Below, one piece after another: positions 15,262-22,889 of a stretch of 50,820 bases of DNA. The notes beneath the pieces were generated by a model that saw only the letters and a program-made list of their open reading frames with translations, had not been told where the DNA came from and did no database searches. Numbering within the stretch: the first letter of the stretch is position 1; each line of letters begins with the position of its first letter. Origin of the DNA: an uncultured Lachnospiraceae bacterium (GTDB taxonomy: Bacteria; Bacillota; Clostridia; Lachnospirales; Anaerotignaceae). The DNA is taken from assembly GCA_944383855.1 (NCBI GenBank), contig CALWRB010000026.1, forward strand, positions 1-50,820. Direction: 5' to 3'. The position numbers were made by a program, and so were the translations under genes.

Positions 15262-16194
15262 ATGGCTTATAATTTTAAAGAAGTAATGTCAAAACCTGAG
15301 CGTTTGGCACCCGGTCACAGAATGTGTGCCGGCTGCGGCGGTACGATCGCGGTAAGAAATGTGCTGAGAGGTTTGCATGATGAAGATAAAGCAGTGATCT
15401 GCAATGCAACAGGCTGTCTGGAAGTTTCCACATTCATGTATCCTTATACAGCGTGGGAAGATTCCTATATCCATAACGCGTTTGAAAATGCCGGTGCAAC
15501 TTGCAGCGGTGTGGCAGGTGCGTATGCCGCATTGAAAAAAAGAGGAAAAATCGACGATACATATAAGTTCATTGCCATCGGCGGTGACGGCGGTACCTAT
15601 GATATCGGTTTCCAGTCTTTATCCGGTGCAATGGAGAGAAATACGGATATGGTATACGTTTGCTATGATAACGGCGCGTACATGAATACAGGTATCCAGC
15701 GTTCTTCCGCAACACCGATGTATGCAGATACCACGACTACACCGGTCGGCAGTGTTTCCAACGGCAAGCCGCAAAACAGAAAAGACCTTGCCTATATCAT
15801 TGCGGAGCATAATGTGCCTTATGTTGCGCAGACAACATTTGTGCAAAACTTCAGAGATCTGCACCAAAAGGCAGAAAAGGCGATCTATACTCCCGGCGCG
15901 GCATTTTTGAATATTATGGCGCCTTGCCCCAGAGGATGGAGATATGAAACTTCCAATATTATTGATATTTGCAAAGCGGCAGTGGAAACTTGCTATTGGC
16001 CTTTGTACGAAGTCATTGATGGAAAATGGATCTTGAACTATGAACCAAAACAGAAACTGCCGATCGAAGAATTCCTGAAATCTCAGGGAAGATTCAAACA
16101 TTTGTTTGAAAAAGGCAACGAGCATCTCTTGGAAGAATGCCAGAAGGAAGTTGACCGCAGATGGGAAGACTTACTGTTCCGTTGCAGTAGATAA
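15262..16194 (+). CDS. porB: 2-oxoacid:ferredoxin oxidoreductase, beta subunit
   Basis: The 310-residue thiamine-diphosphate subunit. CAGCGG near residue 20 and CNATGCLEVST near 50 supply cysteines for a third [4Fe-4S] cluster. The diphosphate-binding motif starts at GGDGGTYDIG (about residue 115) and continues through YDNGAYMNTGIQRSSATP. ATG 15262 follows AGGGAGGAAG. The window has no separate acyl-CoA synthetase or kinase nearby to reveal the product's fate. Confidence 0.94.
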   Translation: MAYNFKEVMSKPERLAPGHRMCAGCGGTIAVRNVLRGLHDEDKAVICNATGCLEVSTFMYPYTAWEDSYIHNAFENAGATCSGVAGAYAALKKRGKIDDTYKFIAIGGDGGTYDIGFQSLSGAMERNTDMVYVCYDNGAYMNTGIQRSSATPMYADTTTTPVGSVSNGKPQNRKDLAYIIAEHNVPYVAQTTFVQNFRDLHQKAEKAIYTPGAAFLNIMAPCPRGWRYETSNIIDICKAAVETCYWPLYEVIDGKWILNYEPKQKLPIEEFLKSQGRFKHLFEKGNEHLLEECQKEVDRRWEDLLFRCSR

Positions 16195-16232
16195 GCAGAA
16201 ATGAACAACAAAAAAACGTGAAGTGATTTTTT

Positions 16233-16266
16233 AAAAAGGGTGCCGAGGAAAGTCGGCGCCCTTTTT
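16233..16266 (+). terminator. Terminator of porCDAB
   Basis: AAAAAGGGTGCCGA (16233-16246) pairs with TCGGCGCCCTTTTT (16253-16266) across a six-base loop. Confidence 0.92.
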
Positions 16267-16439
16267 GAATGAGTCGGCATCGGGGCGTCTTGATAGGAAT
16301 GAACAGATTTTTTCGTCCCTTAATGTGAATTGCAGTCAGAAAAGAAAATAGAGAGAAAAAAATTTCTTTGAGGCAGAAAAGCACCTTTTGTCCGTGAAGC
16401 GATATAATGAAACTATAATTGATGAAAGGGGTCTTTCCA

Positions 16440-17183
16440 TTGCTTCCTGCTATTATGTTGGATAATGTCAGTCTGAGTTATCATTCTATGGATGGAGAGA
16501 CAAAGGCTGTATCGGAATTGAGTTTTTCCGTGTCGGAGGGAGAGTTTGTATCAGTCGTTGGACCAAGTGGATGTGGGAAGTCAACAATCCTGTCGATGTT
16601 AGCGGGGTTGCTCACACCGGAAAAAGGAAGTGTAACAATAGAAGGAAATATTGGGTATATGCTCCAGAAAGACCATCTTTTGGAATGGCGCAGCATCCGA
16701 AAAAATGCACTGCTGGGGCTCGAGATACAAAAGAAAGTGACAAAGGAAGAAGAAGCATATGTGGATATGTTGCTGAAGCAATACGGATTGTGGGAGTTCC
16801 GTAATCACGCTCCGTCGCAGCTTTCCGGCGGAATGCGCCAAAGGGCGGCTTTGATTCGCACATTGGCGGTACAACCGGATATTTTACTGTTAGATGAACC
16901 ATTTTCTGCTTTGGATTACCAGACGAGGCTTTCTGTTGCGGATGAGATCGGTAAAATTATTCGTAAAGAAAGAAAAACAGCGCTTTTAGTGACACATGAT
17001 ATTTCCGAAGCGATCAGTTTGTCGGATCGAGTGATCGTTCTTTCTGCGCGTCCCGCAACCGTGAAAAATATTTATGAAATCACATTATCGACAGAAGAAA
17101 AAAGTGCGATGAAAGCAAGAGAGGCACCGGAATTCAGAGAGTATTTCAATAAGATTTGGAAGGAGCTGGATGTACATGTCTAA
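16440..17183 (+). CDS. ABC transporter ATPase (nitrate/sulfonate/taurine type)
   Basis: A 247-residue ATPase of the SsuB/TauB branch. Walker A is GPSGCGKST, the signature is LSGGMRQR, Walker B is ILLLDEPFSALD and the H-loop is LLVTHDISEA. It energises an importer with the permease encoded next. TTG 16440 is the best start, about eight bases after GAAAGGGG; ATG 16422 lies upstream of that site and ATG 16455 is 23 bases away. A TATAAT at 16403-16408 is the likely -10, without a clear -35. The genes for a periplasmic-type binding lipoprotein are not beside it, so the substrate (sulfonate, pyrimidine precursor, other) is unknown. Confidence 0.9.
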   Translation: MLPAIMLDNVSLSYHSMDGETKAVSELSFSVSEGEFVSVVGPSGCGKSTILSMLAGLLTPEKGSVTIEGNIGYMLQKDHLLEWRSIRKNALLGLEIQKKVTKEEEAYVDMLLKQYGLWEFRNHAPSQLSGGMRQRAALIRTLAVQPDILLLDEPFSALDYQTRLSVADEIGKIIRKERKTALLVTHDISEAISLSDRVIVLSARPATVKNIYEITLSTEEKSAMKAREAPEFREYFNKIWKELDVHV

Positions 17184-17997
17184 TGGCAAAACACCGAAAG
17201 CAATTTCCAAAGAACAGCAAAGCTATTTTAAAAATATTCGGGCTTACCGCAGGAAAATCAAATGGACGCGATGGATCTTGCTGCTTCTTTTCTTTGTACT
17301 CTGGCAAACAGCCACACAGCTCAAATGGATCGATTCCTTTATTTTCAGCAGTCCCATCGGTATGTGGCAAGCAGCTGTGGAACTGGTAAAAAGCGGTATT
17401 TTATGGCAGCATCTTGCAGTTACGATCGGAGAAACCATGGTTGGCTTTCTTCTGGGGACTGCACTTGGCACTGCGCTTGCCGTTTTGTTGTGGTGGAATT
17501 CTTTTTTGTCCGATGTGTTGGAGCCGTATCTGGTCGTGTTAAATGCTTTGCCGAAAACTGCGCTTGCCCCGATTATTATTGTTTGGATCGGAAATAATGT
17601 GACTTCCATTATCACAGTGGCACTTTTGACATCTGTCGTGGTGACGATCATGACGGTTTTGGAAGGATTCTGTCGTGTGGAAGAAGAAAAAATCAAGCTG
17701 ATCCGCATTTTTGGCGGCAACAAAGCGCAGATCCTAACGAAAGTTGTTTTACCCGACAATGTGCCTTGTATTGTGAATGCACTTAAAATCAATGTGGGCT
17801 TGTCATTTGTCGGTGTGATCGTTGGAGAATTTCTGGTTGCGAAGATGGGGCTGGGATATTTGATCACATATGGCAGCCAAATTTTTAAGATGGATTGGGT
17901 TTTGCTGAGCGTAATTTTGCTGGCGGTTTTAGCTGCACTTATGTATCAGATGATCGTTTCTTTGGAAAAACGGATTTTAAAAAGAAGAAATCAGTAA
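17176..17997 (+). CDS. ABC transporter permease (SsuC/TauC type)
   Basis: A 273-residue permease with about six membrane helices and the inner-membrane coupling motif of the family in EEEKIKLIRIFGGNKAQIL (about residues 175-195). The long hydrophilic N-terminus (1-35) is basic. The reading frame overlaps the ATPase stop, using ATG 17176 in ATGTCTAA, ten bases after GGAAGGAG; ATG 17170 is four bases from it. It pairs with the upstream ATPase; no substrate-binding protein follows before the shared terminator. Confidence 0.88.
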   Translation: MSNGKTPKAISKEQQSYFKNIRAYRRKIKWTRWILLLLFFVLWQTATQLKWIDSFIFSSPIGMWQAAVELVKSGILWQHLAVTIGETMVGFLLGTALGTALAVLLWWNSFLSDVLEPYLVVLNALPKTALAPIIIVWIGNNVTSIITVALLTSVVVTIMTVLEGFCRVEEEKIKLIRIFGGNKAQILTKVVLPDNVPCIVNALKINVGLSFVGVIVGEFLVAKMGLGYLITYGSQIFKMDWVLLSVILLAVLAALMYQMIVSLEKRILKRRNQ

Positions 17998-18002
17998 ATA
18001 AT

Positions 18003-18031
18003 AAAAACGGCAGAAGGACCTGCCGTTTTTT
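18003..18031. terminator. Bidirectional terminator between convergent genes
   Basis: AAAAACGGCAG (18003-18013) pairs perfectly with CTGCCGTTTTT (18020-18030) around AAGGAC. It serves the ABC operon on the plus strand and the SpoVB-like gene on the minus strand. Confidence 0.92.
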
Positions 18032-18035
18032 GCTT

Positions 18036-19571
18036 TTAGTGCTTATTTAAGGTAGGGAAGAAACGAAGTATTTCTTCCTGCACTTTGGAAAAACAGCCAA
18101 TAGCTGTTAGAAAAAATAGATACAACGCTCCGGATAAGGCTGCACAGAATAAAAAACCGCCGGTTGTTTGTGCGTATGGAATCAGCTCTTTCGTTGTCAA
18201 AGCGGCAGCGGCGGCGGAAAGAGCTGGTAATATGAAATGCTGTTTGATACGAAACGATACACCGCATCTTTGATATAGCCGTATGAAAGAAGCCGCGACA
18301 GAAAGCAAAAGACTGCCAAACCAACCCGCAAAATAGGCGGGAAGACCATACTGCGGCACAAAAATCAGCAGTACGGCAATGGAAAGTAAAGAGGAGGCAA
18401 TATGGCAGAAAAACAGAAAAACGTGCTCTCCCAGACCATTTAACAATCCGCCCAAAGTCATTTGCAGGTAGAAGAAAGGGCACAAAAAAGAAAGGATCAT
18501 TAAATAGGGGGCGATATCGCTGCTTCCGTAAATAAAGCTGCTGATTTGTTCTGGAAACAGCATAAAAATCATAGCGCTTCCGATCCCGATGACACAAGTG
18601 AATAAAACAGCCGCGGAAACGGTTTTTTGAATGCGGCTTTCCTGTCGAACTGCGCAGGCTTCGGATATCTCCGGCACTAAAGAAACAGAAATTGCACTTA
18701 ACAGTGCGGACGGCAGCATCACCAATGGCATAGCCATACCGCTAAGATGACCGAATGTTGCCATGGCTTCCGCAGAAGAAAGACCATAAGCCTGTAATTT
18801 TTGCGGTATCAGAATATTTTCCGTAGCGGAAAGAAGCGAGGAGGATACTCTGGTAGCGCTCAATGGCAATGCCATAGATAAAATCAGATGTGCTGCGGCA
18901 TAAGGCGCGATGGTGGGGCGTTTGATGTATTTTCTTTTTCGTTTGAAGCGTAAGTAAGAAAAAAAGACGAAACAAAAGGAAGTAAACTCGCCGAAAAAAA
19001 TACCGAGCACTGCTGCTGCACAGGCATAAGCAAGACCCATCGGTACAAAAAATCCGGTCAAAAGGCAGATACAGCCGATGCGGATACTTTGCTCGAGGAC
19101 TTGCGAAAATGCAGGAACCAGACTTTGCTGTAACCCTAAAAAATATCCTCTGATGCAGGAAGAAGCTGACATAAACGGAATCGCGAAGGCAAGGATACGA
19201 AACGACAGCGCGCTTCTTGCATCATGCAAAACGCTGTCGGCAAGAAAGTCCGCGTAGAGGAAAAAAAAGCTGCCAACCACACAGCCGATGGCGGTACTCA
19301 TACAAAGCGCCTGTTTTAACACACGCCCCATATTTCCGGATTGCGCACGAGCGTTTTCCTGTGCTGTCAGGCGGGAAACTGTTGTGGTAAAGCCGGAGGC
19401 GCAGATGCTCCATGCCAATAGGTATACCGGTTGGATCATTTGATAAAGCCCGACGCCTTCGCTGCCAATGGCGGAGGACATGAAAATCCGGTTGAAAAAA
19501 CCAAGTATTCGGGTAATAAAATTTGCCAAAAATAAGATCCCTGCGGCGGTGATGATATTTCGTTTACTCAT
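18036..19571 (-). CDS. SpoVB-like polysaccharide/lipid II flippase (MOP superfamily)
   Basis: A 511-residue membrane protein with about 14 helices. It begins MSKRNIITAAGILFLANFITRILGF in outline (basic start, then helix), with the SpoVB-type GFFNRIFMSSAIGSEGVGLY segment at about 24-43. SpoVB of Bacillus subtilis is needed for spore cortex synthesis and belongs to the MurJ/MOP exporters that flip lipid-linked sugars. Related YtgP/Amj-type members act in vegetative cells, so sporulation use is likely but not certain. It is a single gene on the minus strand with the terminator at 18003-18031. Confidence 0.85.
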   Translation of the reverse strand: MSKRNIITAAGILFLANFITRILGFFNRIFMSSAIGSEGVGLYQMIQPVYLLAWSICASGFTTTVSRLTAQENARAQSGNMGRVLKQALCMSTAIGCVVGSFFFLYADFLADSVLHDARSALSFRILAFAIPFMSASSCIRGYFLGLQQSLVPAFSQVLEQSIRIGCICLLTGFFVPMGLAYACAAAVLGIFFGEFTSFCFVFFSYLRFKRKRKYIKRPTIAPYAAAHLILSMALPLSATRVSSSLLSATENILIPQKLQAYGLSSAEAMATFGHLSGMAMPLVMLPSALLSAISVSLVPEISEACAVRQESRIQKTVSAAVLFTCVIGIGSAMIFMLFPEQISSFIYGSSDIAPYLMILSFLCPFFYLQMTLGGLLNGLGEHVFLFFCHIASSLLSIAVLLIFVPQYGLPAYFAGWFGSLLLSVAASFIRLYQRCGVSFRIKQHFILPALSAAAAALTTKELIPYAQTTGGFLFCAALSGALYLFFLTAIGCFSKVQEEILRFFPTLNKH

Positions 19572-19649
19572 TACGATGTACCCCGTGATTGGAATTTATA
19601 CAGTCTATGCATTTATTCAAAACATCATTCAAAAACAAGGGGGTTTTGA

Positions 19650-19678
19650 TTGACAGAAAGAGGGGAATGCTATATAAT
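19650..19678 (+). promoter_or_regulatory. Consensus sigma-A promoter of a candidate RNA
   Basis: Perfect TTGACA (19650-19655), 17 bases, perfect TATAAT (19673-19678). No gene starts for another 312 bases, and a terminator intervenes at 19883-19925. Confidence 0.9.
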
Positions 19679-19684
19679 AAACGT

Positions 19685-19925
19685 AAGAAGATGTCAGACA
19701 TATAAAGCTATTTGTAAGATAAGATGTGAAACGGAAATTTTTTTAGAAGCAGAAAGTTTCCGCCCCTATTTTAAAATAAATGGGTTGTTACGATATTTTT
19801 CGTTACAATAATTTCCCCAACCGATGCCGCTTTTGTTATGCTTCCTCCCAAAAAGCATGTACCCGGACAAAGGCGGCACAAGCAGGCAAAGGAGCGAGTA
19901 TTTTCGTTTTCTTTGCCTGTTTTTT
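19685..19925 (+). ncRNA. Candidate structured RNA, unknown class
   Basis: About 240 bases between a perfect promoter and a strong terminator contain no open frame. Visible hairpins are: GGAAA...TTTCC (19735-19765 region), GGGTTG...CAACC enclosing TTGTTACGA...TCGTTACAA, and TGCCGC...GCGGCA enclosing ATGCTT...AAGCAT. The series ends in the terminator stem CAGGCAAAG/CTTTGCCTG. This looks like a compact folded RNA, either free-standing (for example 6S-like) or a terminating leader of the flavoprotein gene 66 bases downstream. I do not recognise the motifs of common riboswitches, SRP RNA, RNase P RNA or tmRNA in it. Confidence 0.55.
19883..19925 (+). terminator. Terminator of the candidate RNA
   Basis: CAGGCAAAG (19883-19891) pairs with CTTTGCCTG (19911-19919), followed by six T. 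Confidence 0.9.
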
Positions 19926-19990
19926 ATAATTCTGCTTGCGAGAGAATACGAAAACGGATACAATGAAAGGAAAGAAAGGAGCGGTGCGAA

Positions 19991-20875
19991 ATGATAGATG
20001 TTGCAATCATCGGCGGAGGTCCTGCTGCATTGTCGGCTGCCATCAACTGCCGCAGAAGAAATAAAACAGTCAAGATTTTTGCAAGAGGATTGGACACCTC
20101 TATGCTTTTTACAGCAGAAAAAGTAGATAATTACCCGGGGCTTCCCGATATGGGCGGAGAAGAACTGCTCAACCGCTTTCAGCAGCATGCGATCCAAAGC
20201 GGTGTTACGTTCCAAAGATGTCGCATCAGCCAGATCTTACCGATGGGCGATCATTTTATGATCAATGCAGAAAATGAGTTTGTAGAAGCAAGAGCGATTA
20301 TCCTTGCCACAGGGATTCATAAAAGCCGCGGGATCCAAGGAGAAGCGGAAGCGATCGGCAAAGGCGTCAGCTACTGTGCTACCTGTGACGGTATGCTGTA
20401 CCGCGGCAAAAAAGTTGTTGTTGTGGGAGAAAACGAAGAAGGAGAGGCAGAAGCCAATTTCCTTGCCGATATTTGCACAGAAGTCACTTATGTTCCGTTA
20501 TACGAACCGGTTTTGTACTTGAAAGAAAATGTAACAGTAATGCGCACAAAACCGCTTGCTGTCGTAACGGAAAACGGCGTTTTAACAGGATTGGAAACCA
20601 AAGATGGCGTGATTTCATGCGATGGTATTTTCTTTGCGAAAAATTCTATGCCGCCGGACAGCTTGATTTATGGTTTGAAAACAGAAGGCGCTCAGATCGT
20701 GACGGACAAGAGAATGGCGACCAATCTGCCGTTTGTTTATGCGGCGGGCGATTGCACAGGTGCGCCTTATCAGATCGCAAAGGCAGTGGGAGAAGGGCAG
20801 GTGGCTGCACTGAGCGCTGTGCAGGATCTGGACGCGGCACAAAGAGAAGCCGCAAAAGCGGAATCAGTGAACTGA
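19991..20875 (+). CDS. Thioredoxin-reductase-like flavoprotein lacking the NADPH motif
   Basis: A 294-residue protein with the fold of low-molecular-weight thioredoxin reductase: FAD-binding GGGPAALSAA (8-17), redox pair C129-A-T-C132 in CATCDG, and the C-terminal FAD motif YAAGDCTG. At the place of the NADPH-binding GGGDSA-x-EEA motif it has GENEEGEAEA (146-155), and the HRR phosphate-binding residues are replaced by VPLYEP. Clostridial ferredoxin-dependent thioredoxin reductases (FFTR) are known to lack these motifs, so ferredoxin may be the electron donor. No thioredoxin gene is adjacent. Start ATG 19991 follows GAAAGGAG. The gene may be reached by read-through of the upstream candidate RNA, since no other promoter was identified. 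Confidence 0.85.
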   Translation: MIDVAIIGGGPAALSAAINCRRRNKTVKIFARGLDTSMLFTAEKVDNYPGLPDMGGEELLNRFQQHAIQSGVTFQRCRISQILPMGDHFMINAENEFVEARAIILATGIHKSRGIQGEAEAIGKGVSYCATCDGMLYRGKKVVVVGENEEGEAEANFLADICTEVTYVPLYEPVLYLKENVTVMRTKPLAVVTENGVLTGLETKDGVISCDGIFFAKNSMPPDSLIYGLKTEGAQIVTDKRMATNLPFVYAAGDCTGAPYQIAKAVGEGQVAALSAVQDLDAAQREAAKAESVN

Positions 20876-20892
20876 CGGAAAACAGATGTGTG

Positions 20893-20927
20893 GCGGGTTT
20901 TGTTTTGACAAGACTCGCTGTTTTTTT
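20893..20927 (+). terminator. Terminator of the flavoprotein gene
   Basis: GCGGGTTTTGT (20893-20903) pairs with ACAAGACTCGC (20908-20918), including two G-T pairs, over a TTTG loop; TGTTTTTTT follows. Confidence 0.8.
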
Positions 20928-21022
20928 GTAATCATTGTTTCTAAGACAAACGGAAATAGAAAACATGGCAGTTTCTTATAAAAAATAGTTCGAATCTGCT
21001 GAATTTTTTACAGAAAAAACAG

Positions 21023-21051
21023 TAGCCAAAGATAAAAAAGTATGATATGAT
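21023..21051 (+). promoter_or_regulatory. Promoter candidate of the his operon
   Basis: TAGCCA (21023-21028), 17 bases, TATGAT (21046-21051). The -35 box is weak. The roughly 70-base leader has a small stem CACTT/AAGTG and no T-box or histidine-codon leader peptide that I can see, so the mode of control is not apparent. Confidence 0.42.
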
Positions 21052-21127
21052 TTTTACAGCACTTGATTGTAGTAAAGTGATAAAACAATAAAGTAAATAA
21101 AAATCATGTCATAAAGAGGAGATCATT

Positions 21128-22255
21128 ATGAAAGAAAAGACAGACATGTTAAAACTTGCGGAAAAAGCGACCCTTTCTTTGCGTGGATTGTATGAATCCT
21201 GGGGGTATAAAAAATATCGTATGGGCAGATTTGAGGAATACAGCCTTTACGCTGCGAATAATCGTTTTCTCTCCAGTGAAAAGGTGCTGACATTTACAGA
21301 TCTGGACGGCAGATTGATGGCACTGAAGCCTGATGTGACATTATCCATTTTGAAAAATACAAAGGCAACGGAAAAAAGCCGTGAGAAATTATATTACATC
21401 GAAAGTGTGTTTCGGGAAAGCAAGGAGAGTCATACTTATCGGGAAATCAGTCAGATGGGGTTGGAAGTACTTGGCAATGTGGATTTGTATGCGATTGCGG
21501 AAGTACTGCGTATGGCTGCAAAAAGTATGAGCATTCTTGGAAAACATTATATTTTGGAGATCTCCAATATGGATTTTGTAATGGGGCTTTTGGACGCGGC
21601 TTCTGTTTCGGAGGAGGAAAGCAGAGAGATCCTTCCCCTCATTCGTGGGAAAAACGCGGTGGAATTGAAACGAAAGCTGCAGTCTTTTTCCGTAGAGGAA
21701 AGTTTTATTCAGGATATTTGTCGTTTGACCTCTCTGTATGGTCGTTTTTCCGACACATTGAAAAAAGCGGAGGCAATGGTAAAGAACAAAAAAATGGCAC
21801 AGGCAGTTCGTATGCTCTCTGAACTGTATGCGGTGCTGAAAAGTGCAGGAACTGTCCGAAATTTGCAGTTGGATTTTTCGATGGTCAATGATATGGAGTA
21901 TTATAACGGTATTGTCTTCCAGGGCTATCTGGAAGAATTGCCCAGACATGTATTAGCGGGCGGTCAGTATGACGGCATGGTGAAACGAATGGGAAAAGAA
22001 GGCGCAGGGATCGGCTTTGCGGTTTATCTCTCCGAATTGGAAAGAATGCCGGTTAAAACAGCGGAGTATGACGTGGAGGCGCTGATACTGTATAATGATA
22101 CCGCAGATTTGTCGCAGCTGTTTCAGGCTGCACAGTCCTTCGTACAAAAAGGTATGCGGGTGCGGGTAGAGGAAACTATCCCCGAAGAACTCAGGTATGA
22201 AAAAATCTACCGCTTTGAAAATGGTGTTTTGCAGGAGGGAAAGAAAGAATGTTGA
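21128..22255 (+). CDS. hisZ: ATP phosphoribosyltransferase regulatory subunit
   Basis: HisZ is a catalytically inactive histidyl-tRNA-synthetase paralogue that activates the short HisG and gives it histidine feedback control. The 375-residue protein has the class II core (EEYSLYAANNRFLSSEKVLTF region, LKPDVTLSI motif-2 area, RESKESHTYREISQMG, and LAGGQYDGM of motif 3). It is shorter than HisRS and lacks the anticodon domain, as expected. It is the first gene of a ten-gene run with overlaps or very short gaps. AGAGGAGA precedes the ATG, and its 3' end overlaps hisG by seven bases. Confidence 0.94.
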   Translation: MKEKTDMLKLAEKATLSLRGLYESWGYKKYRMGRFEEYSLYAANNRFLSSEKVLTFTDLDGRLMALKPDVTLSILKNTKATEKSREKLYYIESVFRESKESHTYREISQMGLEVLGNVDLYAIAEVLRMAAKSMSILGKHYILEISNMDFVMGLLDAASVSEEESREILPLIRGKNAVELKRKLQSFSVEESFIQDICRLTSLYGRFSDTLKKAEAMVKNKKMAQAVRMLSELYAVLKSAGTVRNLQLDFSMVNDMEYYNGIVFQGYLEELPRHVLAGGQYDGMVKRMGKEGAGIGFAVYLSELERMPVKTAEYDVEALILYNDTADLSQLFQAAQSFVQKGMRVRVEETIPEELRYEKIYRFENGVLQEGKKEC

Positions 22256-22878
22256 ATATTGCGCTGCCGAAAGGCAGATTAGGGGATCAGGTTTATGAAT
22301 TATTGGCGGGCATCGGTTACGACTGTTCCGCGATCTATGAACAGAATCGAAAACTGGTCTTTGAAAACCCGGAAAATAATGTCCGTTATCTGTTGGTCAA
22401 ACCCAGTGATGTGGCGATCTATGTAGAACATCATGCTGCAGATGTCGGGATCGTCGGAAAAGATATTTTAGTGGAAAGTAAACCCGATGTCTATGAACTT
22501 TTAGATTTAGGGCTTGGGAAATGCCGTATGTGTGTAGCTGCGAAAAGCGATTTTATTGAAGATAAAGACCGTACGCTGCGCGTGGCAACCAAATTTGTGA
22601 ATATCGCAAAAAGTCATTATGCAAGTAAAAACAGAGATATCGATATCATTAAGTTAAACGGAAGCATTGAATTGGCACCGTTATTGGGACTTTCCGATGT
22701 GATCGTGGATATTGTGGAGTCCGGCAATACCATTCGTGAAAACAATTTGAAGATCGTAGAGGAGTTTATGCCGATCAGTGCGAGATTTATCGCGAATAAA
22801 ACAAGTTTTAAGTTTCAAAACAAAACCATACGGGAAATGGTGGAGAAACTTTCCGCTGCACTGGAGCAGAAAGATTGA
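22249..22878 (+). CDS. hisG: ATP phosphoribosyltransferase, short form
   Basis: HisG joins ATP and PRPP, the first and committed step of histidine synthesis. At 209 residues this is the short form that needs HisZ, agreeing with hisZ directly upstream. The motifs IALPKGRLGDQVYELL at the start and VDIVESGNTIRENNL (PRPP-binding loop near residue 160-175) are typical. The ATG lies inside the hisZ 3' end, behind GGAGGGAAAG. Confidence 0.96.
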   Translation: MLNIALPKGRLGDQVYELLAGIGYDCSAIYEQNRKLVFENPENNVRYLLVKPSDVAIYVEHHAADVGIVGKDILVESKPDVYELLDLGLGKCRMCVAAKSDFIEDKDRTLRVATKFVNIAKSHYASKNRDIDIIKLNGSIELAPLLGLSDVIVDIVESGNTIRENNLKIVEEFMPISARFIANKTSFKFQNKTIREMVEKLSAALEQKD

Positions 22879-22889
22879 GGTGAAGCAAT

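Noticed and set aside
19685..19925. Candidate RNA as tmRNA, RNase P RNA or SRP RNA
   Set aside because: The signature sequences of those RNAs (tag-coding frame and tRNA-like ends, conserved P RNA core, GNAR-tetraloop SRP hairpin with its asymmetric loop) were not seen, and the size fits poorly for the first two.
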